Below, in pieces: positions 22,706-34,520 of a stretch of DNA of 64,000 bases; within the stretch, counting starts at the first letter, position 1; every line of letters starts with the position of its first letter. A program made the position numbers and the translations under genes. The notes under the pieces are model-generated. The model saw only the letters and a program-made list of their open reading frames with translations. It did not search any database and had not been told where the DNA came from. The stretch is from Schistocephalus solidus (taxonomy: Eukaryota; Platyhelminthes; Cestoda; Diphyllobothriidea; Diphyllobothriidae), in assembly GCA_017591395.1 (NCBI GenBank), contig WEDG01001497.1:186001-250000 (forward strand). Direction: 5' to 3'.

Positions 22706-24544
22706 CTTCATAAAAGGATTATTTTAGGATTGAGGCCATAAACTTTATCCTCTGCATTTTTATGTTCCGTCGCGATCATCACGCGAGTGGGATTCAACGA
22801 TATATTCTTCACACTTTATACTTCAGTACGGTTAATCATCTTGGGCTGTGATCAGTTCACTCGGAATATTAACCATTGCCCTCGATTTTCGTTGTTTCCT
22901 TCAGTTTACAGTTCACAATTTCCCGTATTTTAAATCGTGTGCTCGAGAATTCACGCTTTATTGGCGTACTTTAACAAAATAATATTAGAAATGTAATTTA
23001 TGAACTTTTGTCTTCGGTAAATAGCTGTCAGCCAACTTGCTTATCTCAATCATTAAACTCAACTTACGACACTTCCCATGTTACAGGGCAACATATTTGA
23101 TCGTGAAAAACTGAAATACCTTAGTTTATAAAACCTACAAGCGTGCCTCTGTAGCTCAGTGCACAGAAAATCTGACTAGAATATTTCGGCAGATATTTTG
23201 GGCAGGTGCATTTATCACATGCGGTATCCATAGCACTAAACACTGTTTAAATGACAGGGCGTCTGGTACATTATGAGCTGGATTCAAGTTAGACGTATTT
23301 GGTCGTTCCACATGCATCTATGCCTTCGCTTAACCATTCCACGACACTGATTTGACAGTTATTGTAAACTGTCGGCATGGCCTTGATGACGATTGCTTCA
23401 TCACTCCTCCCTGACACATGGTTCTATTATAGTCTGTGACTAATCTCTTGAAACGTTAACCAAAATTTTGAAATGAGTTTTCGATTAAGTAGGATTACTT
23501 AAATGAGATTGTAATATTTGTTATCTCGCTATCATTATCACTATAATTCCATGATAGCTCTGACACGCCAGAATGCCAGCTTTTAAAAGCACGCTCTTTT
23601 TACCGCTTGAAAAAACTGCATTAGATAAAATGAACTATTGAAATATGATCCATTTTCCTACCGAGTTTCAATGACCTAGTGAAATTGAATGCATTTTATC
23701 GAAACAATTAGCAAAAATATTCTTCCTTGTACTCATTTGGTAGCAAAGCAAGTCTTCTTCAAATTACATACTCAACGAAAGTTAATATTCTCTCAAAGTA
23801 TGGAAAGCATATATTCCTCTATGTCATTAAGAGGACTTCATAGGTTTCTCAAAAAATTTAAATGATTTTTTGTTATGTTGTATACTCCATAAGGGACATT
23901 AAGAACTGGGCAAATATGCTGTAATTTTAAACGGACATGGTACGGTCTTAATAATCGCATCGGGCATAAAATTGAAAAAGTCATATGTGTCTACGCAATG
24001 AGTACACAAAAGTATATCTTAAGCTTGTTTTATATAAATAATATTTGCATTTATGAGGGAACTGCAAATAAGAATAAAAATGCACAATGCTTAAGCAGGC
24101 ATTTTAACCGAGCGTGGTGTATGCTGGCGGTTAATAAAACGTGCATTCAAAGCCGGCATCCGGGCTCCGATTTAGTGCTTAATTTCTATGAAAATTAAAA
24201 ATCAGCAACTTTTACACTGCAGTATCAATCAGGAAGCACGCAGAGAACGCTGGGGACCCAACGAGGAACAGAACCCCTCGCAGTTGTGTCATGCAGCGGC
24301 AGGGCATAGGGGAAACATGTGTTTGTCCTTTTTGCTGGTAATGTTGCTGTCAAGATGTTGCATAATGTAATCCCAAAGTAGTTGAACTATCATGAATTGT
24401 GCCGCATGATTTTCAATATTAAAACTCAGTTTAGTAATCTTTCCCAGTCAAAGGCGCTTTTCCGAACATCGGCTCACATTTCATGAAATCGGTCATTGAA
24501 GGGCTCCAGGTCACTGCATTAAATACCATGGACATGCCTAGTAG

Positions 24545-24955
24545 CTAGGTTTGAGCGGCGGGTGACACCGGCTGAGGGTAGCGCATGGGTGTGTTTGCGT
24601 GCCTCCAAGCCTGGTAATTCCTTAATTAATGGCAATCCTCCCTTCTTTAAAAAAACATACAAAAAGGTTGACATACAATTCCGGTGGGCGATTCAGGCCT
24701 AGTTGACTCGTCTTTCAACTTTGTAACATCCTAGTCCTTGGTGGAGTTTGGCAGCCGCCTGTGATGACTAAGCAACCCTATTTCTCTGCACCCTACTTGC
24801 GACCTCCCAAGATTAAAAGCTGTACCATAAGAATGCTGGTGATGCAAAATGGCAAAATTGCATCCGAGAGATGCCCAAAACAGTAAATTTCATCTCCATA
24901 TCTTGCATGACGATCATCCGTCAAAATAACTCTGCTCAATCTGAAAATCACAAAA
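24545..24955 (+). other. 5'UTR-like region of a degraded endonuclease/RT element
   Basis: CGGCGGGTGACACCGGCTGA, GTGTGTTTGCGTGCCTCCA and TGGTGGAGTTTGGCAGCCG align in order with the sequence that precedes the endonuclease frame in the copies at 44.3 kb (plus) and 53.7 kb (minus). There the corresponding words are GTGTTTTGTGTGCCTCCACA and AGTGGAGTTCGGCAGCC. This places the 5' end of the old full-length copy near 24545. Confidence 0.6.
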
Positions 24956-24959
24956 CAGT

Positions 24960-27900
24960 TTCTCTCTTAAGCACACTAATGGTCAACCGACCAGAAAGGA
25001 GGACACATTTAATCTTTTTCGAACTGAATCTCTACAAGATGACAATTGCGGTTCAGACCAGCACCTGCTTCTCCACACAAGGTCAAACGAATCTCACGGG
25101 TATGTGTTACACCTCCTTCTGGAGCAGATGTTCAAAAAAGGAGGAGCGGGACGCTGCGGAGTCGTCTCTGCCATCCAGAAAGACATCCTAAAACAGTTAT
25201 TCCGCCCCGCGCATATCATAAACCATCTTCTCATGACCATGGGATCTCCACTCCATAGGGGTAAGAGTTGCTAAAATTGTCATCATTTCTGCCCCTAAGG
25301 ACGACACATGGCAAAAAAAATAAAATGTATACGAAGATCTGCACCTAATTCCAGCGAAAGGGGATAAATTCCTTCCATGCCCGGAAGGTAGTGCTAGATC
25401 ACCAGAAAATCAGCAGCTGCAATAACAACAGCCTCCTTCCTTGTCGGGCTTTTGCAGAACACGATATCATTATCAGCATCGAAATTCGTTTGCCTTCCCA
25501 AACGGGGGTAGGAGAACGTGAGGCACCCTCGGTTGCACCACTGACAACTGCCGTACTATGTTCTCGTCTTGGGGAGATGTTAGAATAAAGGGCTGGTGTC
25601 AAATATGATATACGATCAAACGGATGCAAAGGTTCGAGTTCCAGGTGTTTTGTGTGAGTAAATAAGAAGGTTATTCGAGCAACGGAGCAATTTATTTATA
25701 ATTTGAGCTCAGAATACTAAAAATGTGTTCCACTGCCCTAGCAGCTTTCTTGTTTACTCATTATATGTTGGGTCAACTGCTGTACAGACATCTGGTCCAT
25801 CTCCTAAAATAAAACTGTAAATCTAAATACGCAAGTGTTGATTCAGCCATAAGTCTCCAAAGTAGCTCAAAAGCGCAATTTTCGCTATGACCGAACACAG
25901 AATACAGCCCGGAAACCAGATGAACATCTTGTTGGTGCAAAAATAAACCATGCAGAACGAGATTATGACTAAATGAAAAAATGCGGTAAAAACATAAATG
26001 CCACTGATTTGAAATTCTTTTTTTGGCCTGCAGTAGCAAGACTGATTTGGCAATAATTGCGAAAAAATGTGGCTCACCCAGTCTGCGAAAACAAGGCAAA
26101 CAAGACCCTCGTTAACAATAATACCGACGCTAATAGGGTTGGGCTCTCTTGATGCAAAAACCGAATGCAGCAGCCTGGCTGCCTAACAAGGTCAAAAAAA
26201 TTCAAGGACATGCAGACCGTGGTGAGATGCAGAAAATTCTTCGCGGCCATCAAAACAGTCTACGACCTTCAAACTCAAGAGACCTGCGTTGGTGTTAAAC
26301 TCGGGCGGTGAAACCCTACTGGGGCGTATTTTCAGATTCTATTGCAGCGGACTGAGCTCATCCCTAGGAATCCCTAACTGCCAATTTTGATCTTCAAGGC
26401 AGTCATTAAAAGGCTGTCCAATGTCGCATCAAACTATTGTCTTTGCTCGCCCGTTATTTCTGTGGAAGACCATGAGTACATTGCAACCGATGATCGGCGA
26501 GGAACCCTATGATTAAATTGCAATAAAAGTCTGTAAGCACGATGGTAAGTGACATCGGGACAAACCGGCCTCGCTTTATTAGGGAGAGCGTAGAACAGAC
26601 CGAATATTGTAAGATTTTAACCGCCACAAGCGAAAAAGAGACATTCAGTTATAAGGAATTCATCGCGGAATCTCCCTCCTTATAATTTCGGACAATATAT
26701 TTGCAGCGCGCATATCAGTCGTCAGAATAAACACACGGATAAATAAAACCCTGCTTACGGATTCCAGATAAACAGTCGAATAAATGACGTGAGAAATGCT
26801 GCTCGGAATCAAAGGGGAAAAATCAAAAAAATGAGGACAGGCTTTCACGAAATTTGTGTCGTTATAAAATGGCTCTTGACAAAATGAACAACGAAAGACT
26901 GCAAAGTCAAGATGGAGGTCGGACTTCTGGAGCGGTTTATGCAAGCGGAAGTAAAATTGCAGGATGGTATGCTGACGCATGTCATCGACAGCAAGTCAAA
27001 TCCCAAGAATTTGTGACGATAATGATTGACATACGAATTTGTATTCAACCCCAGCTACTTCACCTTCATGTCCCCCGCCTTTTTCATAGACGCCCACCGT
27101 GGGCAGTGGTTAACAACAAACTTCTAACAATGTAGAGATGGTGGAATTTTTTATCTTCCGATGCGCAAATGTCGGACTGACAATAAGCACCTCATGGGCA
27201 GTAGTCATGTACCAAGAGACGCCAACGCATTCATTAGAAAGTAATTGGAACGGACCACAGATTTGCGCATATATTCGTGAATTTGAGGAGCACCATTTTT
27301 AACAAACAGAAAGATCCACAATAAAATTGCAATTCGTACATCAAAAGCCAACTGAGTCTTAGGGTGACTACAATTTTCCATCTGAAAGCATAGGCACAAA
27401 CCCTTCAACACAAAGCCGAGGCTATATAGGCTGTTGCCCTGAACACGCTCTTATACGGAACGAAAGCTTAGGCATTTTACCAAATTCAGACAAGTTAAAT
27501 AGTTCACCAATGGTTCAGCTGCCTCAGAAGGATATTACAGAAAAAGTGGCAGAGAAGGTCACCGCACACGAAGATCCTATAAAATTGGGTGTGCTCAGCA
27601 TCTACGCTATGCTGGGGAAATGCCAAGTGCAATGGTTTAGCTACTTCGTGCAGATGTTTGAAGCGCGCCTCGCCCAATGACTACTCACGCTGATATCACG
27701 AGGTGTGCTCGCATGGATGGAGCGCCAAAGTAAAATATAAGCATACCTAGCGAACCCCTTTCAGATACCTAGACGTTGAATGGGATATTTCGAAAACCTA
27801 CACATAGGACCGACAAACTTGGTGCACTGCTAAAAACAGAGTATCAAGCAGACTGTGACAACGTCAGCCACCTCCTGTTAAGTTGTGCGCACTTTCAGTT

Positions 27901-28165
27901 TATGCATAGAGTGCAAACTGACTTAATTGGTCACTCTTAGGTTCGTCGCGGGAAATATAGCAAAACGACTTTTCACACCAAAAATCCCTACGGCAGTCAT
28001 CGCCTGTGTCGTCACCGAAGGCATCCTTCTGCCTGTTCTTATTCTGTCAATGTGTTCTCTTCCCCGATCGCGCTGACTGAACAGCTTCTTACCCACTGAA
28101 ACCGTAACGCTGACTGGACACAATAGCGACCATTTACTAGGGATGCAGGCACAATGAAAGTATGC
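24960..28165 (+). pseudogene. degraded full-length AP-endonuclease/RT retrotransposon ORF
   Basis: Family-type fragments appear in the right order across all three frames. Endonuclease: NRPERRTHLIFFELNLYKM at about 24980, TSFWSR near 25110, VAKIVIISAP near 25270, YEDLH near 25335, and NNNSLLPCRAFAEH near 25421. RT linker: KIQGHADRGEMQK near 26190. RT: RGISLL at 26664-26681, then KKMRTGFHEICVV and FMQAEVKLQDGML. The stretch about 27140-27400 recalls the C-terminal RT region. Next comes VLSIYAML at 27591-27614, a cysteine/histidine remnant near 27870-27940, and a second finger scrap near 28115-28160. The catalytic FADD-type box is lost, and stops and frameshifts are numerous throughout. A working copy would make one protein that nicks DNA and reverse transcribes its RNA at the target. 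This one is long dead. Confidence 0.75.
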
Positions 28166-28169
28166 CCCA

Positions 28170-31100
28170 TGCTATGCATTCACACACTCAACTCACCTAT
28201 CACGAGTAAGAACTGGGTAAACTGCATTGCCTAATCCTTATCGATGGCCAAGTTCGGACAAGATCCGTTGCGGTGACATAAAGTCGCCATATACTTCATG
28301 CCACATACGCGCTGGCATCTTAGCAAATTGAGAGATTATATACGGGTCACCTTTGACAAAACCATTGTACTCTGATCCCCATTTCAAGGTAGAACTAAGT
28401 TTGCACTTCAAATGATATCTTTCAGAGTTGCATCGTAATAGTTTCATGCGCCTTTGATGCAGAAAAGTGAAAAATCAACCAATATCCCATGAGGAGATAT
28501 TTACCAGTTCGTTCTCCCTCCATCTATCCTTTTCCGTACATTAATGTCCCGTTGGAGGCATTCGAGCGATTGGTTATGCAAATGGGGGCACAAACTGGCG
28601 GGATTGGAGTTATACGCCCATCGAGCGTAAGGCGAGTGAACACTTTATTCTACATAGGCACACAAATTCATCGGCCTGTTTGGTCATGTTAACAATCAAG
28701 GAAACTTCTCATCCTCACATTCACCAGGCTACCATCGTCAGTATGATGGGTGAAATATCGTGCGTGAGTATGTGCACATGTCACATATGCCAAACCTGCG
28801 TTTTGCTGCAGTCTCATCGAGCGAAGTGAGGGATCAGCACCTGTTACACGAGTAAATGGGTTCTTTGTTACAATTCCTTTAACGGTTGCCAGAGTGGCCG
28901 GTCACATAATATAGACTTTCATTTGCATAGCCCTTCCCCTGTCAGAAGATTACTGGAACCACACGAGAGTTGGCATCGGCCTAACGAGAGCCTAGGTCCA
29001 CTCGACGCTGCACCCTTCGCCAGTTGACTGCAGGCGAATAAAACCCACACAATCAGACACCGGTCTGTCTTATTGTCACTGCTTTATCATTCTCGAACGG
29101 ACTCTGTTTTCCTGGCCTCGAGTTGTCGAAGTGATCACAACTTAACGGGTTTTCACTACGACACCAGCGCTTTGTTGAACCATCTGATGGCTTCCACGGC
29201 TGTGGTATCAGGTGGAACAACGTATGACTTATGGGCGACGAAATCACTCGAGTGTTAGAGAGCGTTGAAAATATTTGTCATTTTTCGTGGGCGGGTGTGA
29301 AACCCTACGCCTAGTTCTCTCGAAAAGATATCAAATGAAGGCAGAGAGAGAGAGAGATCTTCATTGAACCAGACGCTTGTAGTGCTTTTGAAACCAAGAG
29401 GCAGCAATTGATGTAGCATGAATAAAACTGCGCCAATCCCTTCCAAGTAACGTACACCGAACAGACGCCATTATTCGCTTGTGGCGGATGCAAGTGAATG
29501 ACCCCTGAAGTGGCTGCCAGCGGCCTTGTTGATTCTTAAGAACCGACTACACAGTATTCGCTGTCACCAACAGCGACTTCGCGGATGGACGAAAAACTGG
29601 CCATTATGTTAAATACCTGCACTCCCCAACAGGTTAGACCTCACATTTATGCATTTTAATTATCTGAAATAAGTTCAATATTCATGATCGATGGATGTGC
29701 GAACGCTAGTTGAAAGTGCCATGTTCAAAAGAATTTTTTTCAGTCAGTAACAGCTATCTGCTCATCAAGTTCCAGATGGGCGAGTACCTATCTAGCAGGG
29801 TTATACAAAGTCCAATAAAATTACATCCGCATAATTATTAGCTAGACGATTTACTTCGTGCCGTTTACCTTTTAAGTTTTAAAGGGTACTACTTTTAGGC
29901 AACTAAAAAGACAAAACAGGTATTACGAAGTACATGGGCAAAATTGTCCTAGCAATTTTATGACACTTGTTTTGTGGTAGGGAACTAGATACTTTGGGCT
30001 TAAACTGAAGCAGTTGTGGATAACATCGTTTTTAGCTTTAATTTGAAAACAGAGTGCTTCCAAAACTCATCCTTTACTCGAGGAAGCTTATGATGGACAC
30101 ACTTTATCTGAAAGAACTTACAGGAAATAGTTAGAACTGTTCAAAAGCGGTGATTTTAGTTTGTAGGCTATAAGCATTTCAAGACAGCAGGTTAAAGGAT
30201 TGGAAACTACTCAATGGCGATTCATGTGATGCGCTCGGACAATTGTCTGAAGCATTATGAGTTGATAGGTCCGCTTTTAGTTTACTTTTCCATGCATTGG
30301 TGATGACACGTAAATGAAGAGTTCAGGTGCCCCATGCACTGTCTTAAATACAACGAAATAGCGTAAAACGATGCGTGAAATATTGCTTTCAAGAAAATCG
30401 TTTTTTAAAAATATCGGGACTGTTGACGAAAAAGAGCTCTAGTAGCAATCCTGAACATAAAGAAATCTGAACGACGCCTGGCTTACAACTGACCTAAATG
30501 CCAAAGCCGATTATTTACGCAAACGAAGTTATGCTGTGTATCTGGTTGGACAAATAAGGAGTAGTGTACTTTGAAATCCTCTTGTCATCTAAAACCGTTA
30601 CTGTGGAGTAAAATAATTAAATATCCTTAATTTTGAGCCGGAAACTGAACACAAAGCTGTCAGAATAGGACAAAACAATGAGAAGGTGACGTTAGAACAC
30701 GAAAATGCTCAGAGTCATGTACCACAACGAGTACAGGAAACTTTAAAAGCACTTCATTGTGAAATCCAACCCCACCTGTTGTATTCATCAGACACTGTTC
30801 CATTGGCATATCATCTGCTTCGGTCGAAGCAAAATGCCCTTGGTAAGTTTATTAAATAGATAAACTGTTTTGTACAGCAGCATGCTTTTGTGATCCCAAA
30901 GAATAGAAAGAGTTAGAGCTGCCAATGAACAAATCTTTAAAAAATATAATATTTTAATACCCCCCGTTTTTCATATAATTGACACAAATTTATGCTCAAT
31001 TTCAATGCGCTCAGTTCCCGTACATCAATCTTGTAGTCATATATACCAGGTAAATTATCGAAAGAAGGCAATTCCTCTGCCACAGACTTCTCGATATTGC

Positions 31101-33385
31101 GATAGACAATAGCAAAACGGAAAGCTTGAATCCGAATATTCTTCCTCATTTAATGACAAGGAAATAATGTCAGTTAAAGTAAGCTGTAAAATAGTTGACT
31201 GGGCTATACTCATAGAAGGTTCACTAATGTGCCGAACTGTCAGTGATGATGGTTAACCAGATCTAGGGCAAAATAGAACGATAAAATAAAGATGTAACAC
31301 ATGCATTTAGACGTCTTTAAAGATCAATATTATATCAGATTGCACATTTGTCGTGAGTTTCATAATAGCTACAAGTTTCACATTGAAATATGAAGGAGTA
31401 TAGGTGACTTTAGCTTCGCATTTAAGATAGATGTTGTCTTCCATAGATAACAGATTTGGCTAAAAAATATTTTGCATTAAGTCGTTTCATTTAAAAGTAT
31501 AGCAGTTTAAATGCAAACGATAAAGGAAATAGCATCTGTAATGTGGTAAGATCTCATAACGCAACCTATGGACTACGTGCCTCCTACTCGCAGAATCACT
31601 AAATATTAGGTGGGGTAAATTATGGCGTCCAGCATGAATAGCGAACGCAACAATCCTTCACTGTTTACCCTTCCCAAATTTGGGGATATGAAAAACAGGT
31701 GTTGCATTTCCCGCGTGCGCGCGAATGCCTTCATTTTCGTAGCATCTAAAGTAGAGATGACAGAACCCGTTCGGTGGAAAGGCAGTAAATTAGCTTTCAA
31801 GAGGCGATCAATAAAGAGGGAGGCGCGTCTAAGAACGAATAGCTCACACAGCAGGCAGAACTTTAAAATTCCAGTCTGACAAACTGACACTTTGACTTGC
31901 GGCTGCTATTGCCTATGCAAACATCAGAAGAGAGTGAATGCAGTGCTTTTACCACTTATTAGTGAGTTTTCACGTCACAAGTCATAGTCAGAAAACAGTA
32001 AACAGCAGACGCTGCTTAATGTGATAGATTTTACCACACAGTTAAGCTATAAGCGGAGTAAAAGTTATAAGTAGTGAGAGCCGAGGTGGGCAGCGGTGAA
32101 TTTTAGCCGTAAAAAGCTGATTGGCAAAGAAGCCATCGACTAACTTGAAGTCTGCATCTACGTCCATAGACCGTACGCCATCAGAAACGGCCAGCCAAAG
32201 CGTATGGAAAGCAGTGAAGTTTTGTAACATGGCAAGTCTTGAGAGCGATTTCCCAGCTACAAACGGAGTGTACCATCAAGCGTTTGTGATATTGAAACTA
32301 AGGTTGATGCAAGACCCACTGAACAGCATCTACAAACCATCAAGCGGGTTAACGACCTTCCGCAGCAGCAACAGATATGTGCTCATGTTAAAAATCTACA
32401 CAGAGTTTGTCCGCTTAGGAACAAGTAGATAGGCTATCCTGGTTCTTATTGCAGTTCTGCGATAAGATACATTCCGGAAGAATACTAACAGAAGAATAAT
32501 GTTTTCGCGATATCGATAAAAATTCAAGTTATTCCCACTTGGTTCTGCTTTCATTAAATGATTTAGGTTTAATTAATGTCTTAGGGTATGCATTATCCTT
32601 TCATTTAAAAGGCTTTCTTTGCCAGATATCATTATGAAGTCATGTGAAGTTGATAATAGAGCTTTTCATTCGGATGCTATTTGAATGGTATCATCGAAAG
32701 AATGAAATATACCCGACCGAACATGCAAAGGACGCTGGGACTTTGACTAAAGACGTAGAGAAGAATTTTTATATTTTGGTGAATCATTGTGATTTCTTCC
32801 ATATTTTCGAAATTTACATTTCCCCGATCACTTTATCCATAGACAGGGTGTTTTATGCATGAGAAGATTAACTGCTTTTTGTCGTTTCTGAATACTGTTT
32901 GGTATTTTGCGGATGATTTTTTCTTTCAATTCGTTTATCCTGTTTAAAACACCGATACTTTTCTTTTTCCCTAATACATTTCTTTATAAAAAGGAACGTT
33001 AGTGAATTATCACATTTTCCTACTTATTTTCGGATAATTTACTCGGTGTAATCTTCATTTGCAGTTTCTTCAGAGTGCAAACGGTGATCCGTTCACATCC
33101 AATTACAAAGAGGGACGAAGGGGTCGTCGGTAAATGCCAAACTTAAAGCTAAGGGTTGATGATCCCGGATCTTACCAACTTTATATATTTTCAAGATATA
33201 GGTCATGTTTCTTTTGCCAACAAATATGTCAGAATGCATTTGGCCTTGTTGCCCCACGGCCTATAAAGTAAAGGTTCCATTTAAATTACTGATATTTTCC
33301 CCACACCGAGAGGACACGTGAACCAATGCCTCCCTCATAATAAAAGTGGCTTTGCACTAGATACCAGGAAGGGTACCTATTTCCG
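28170..33385. other. gene-less stretch
   Basis: No gene recognised. A GA dinucleotide run lies at about 29342-29358. Slightly GC-richer blocks (about 28700-29260, 31620-31880, 32090-32430) have frames up to 103 codons with no known motif. They may be unidentified repeats. Confidence 0.4.
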
Positions 33386-33389
33386 TGCT

Positions 33390-33560
33390 CCAAGCCTAAC
33401 CTTAACTCCAACCATAAGAATAACTCTAGTGCTAAACCTAACCCTATCTTTAATCCTAACCTTAACCGTACCCCTTACCCTAATTTTCCTGGAATTTAGC
33501 GCAAAACCCCCTGTATAACGTGCAGTTCCTGTTTCTATGTCCTGTCGGGGTATGAACAAG
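33390..33560 (-). repeat. degenerate telomere-like array with conserved flank
   Basis: About 95 bp of imperfect CCTAAC/CCTTAA words runs directly into a flank (AATTTTCCTGGAATTTAGCG, CAAAACCCCC, then TTCCTGTTTCTATGTCCTG). That flank also adjoins the arrays at 58.9 kb (opposite strand) and 62.8 kb. The array therefore belongs to a dispersed repeat rather than being an isolated telomere-healing scar. Confidence 0.65.
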
Positions 33561-33654
33561 CCAAACTAATTTTTTGAAGTTGAACTTACGTGATACGCTC
33601 AAATGAGTGGTAATTAACCTTTCCGATCGCAAATTCTCTTCCAGCAACTTACGA

Positions 33655-34520
33655 AGTTTGTTGCGTTTGTGTGACTGTAGTGTCGATAGTCTGTCTCGGT
33701 AACGTTGAGTGCCGCGGTTGGAAGGTTGCCAACTGACAATTACACTCAGACCTCGCAGTTAGTCCAATGTGTGTTGTGTGGAGTGGCTGACTGGTGGTCT
33801 GAGAGTCAGGCTGCGATGGCTCCTTCTTAACGTGACCTCTGGCTATCTCACACATGTGAGATGTAAGCCGTTCAACCCCCTGTTGTGTGAAATCCTGGTG
33901 CTTGTGTTTGGGGGGCCAGGTCGTGTACGTAGTACACGTAGACGAGGTCACCAGCAGCTGCGCCCGCTTCCGCATCAGACAACTGACCGGCTCGGACAGT
34001 GGTCTGATTGTGGGGGTTGGGGAGAGAGTGAGGTCGAGAGCTCAGCATATTTTCCTCACTATAAACAATCTGACGTGCTTCAAACTATCATGGTGCGCTA
34101 AAAGCCGTGGCTTGGAAGGTTGCCAACTGACGGGATAACTCGGACAACGTGGTCAGCCCAATGTGTGTTTTGTGTGGAGTGGCTGACTGGCGGACTGAGA
34201 GTCAGGCTGCAATGGCTCCTTCTTAATGTGGTCTGTATGGCACTCCCACTCTGTGGGATCCGAGCCAGGTGTGGTGGCACGCCCAGGGGCGGCTCCGGCC
34301 GCGCCAGCCACCTGCCCCCTCTCCCATCTCCGGTCTTCTTGACTCTGTCTTGACACTGGGCTCAGGTGGGGGAGGAGGAGAGAGTGCGGTAGCTGCAGCG
34401 CAAGGCTACTATCACTTAAACTAATTCACGCGCTAGTCACCGTCCCTGCTCCACCCTTCCATGGAGCATACGGTGGACATCGTCGGACTTCGACGGTAGA
34501 ACTGTCGTAGTCTGTCTAGA
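33655..34520 (+). repeat. 3'UTR copy of the endonuclease/RT element (5'-truncated)
   Basis: This copy matches the 3'UTR at 51.5-52.3 kb (minus) through GGAGTGGCTGACTGGTGGTC, ACAATCTGACGTGCTTCAAA, GTGCGCTAAAAGCCGTGGC, CCACGCTCCGG-type segments and CTCCGGTCTTCTTGACTCTG. It stops near GGTGGACATCGTCGGACTTC. No coding part precedes it, so it is a 5'-truncated insertion. Internally, the segment AGTGGCTGACTGG...CTCCTTCTTAA appears twice (about 33780 and 34180), an ancestral duplication inside the UTR. Confidence 0.75.

Larger units (their letters stand above)
21080..24540. other. gene-less stretch around hairpin and telomere-like array
   Basis: Apart from the hairpin at 21929 and the telomere-like tract at 22570, I recognise only a possible family-1 head scrap (GCCTCTGTAGCTCAGTGCAC) at about 23145. 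No gene. Confidence 0.4.
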
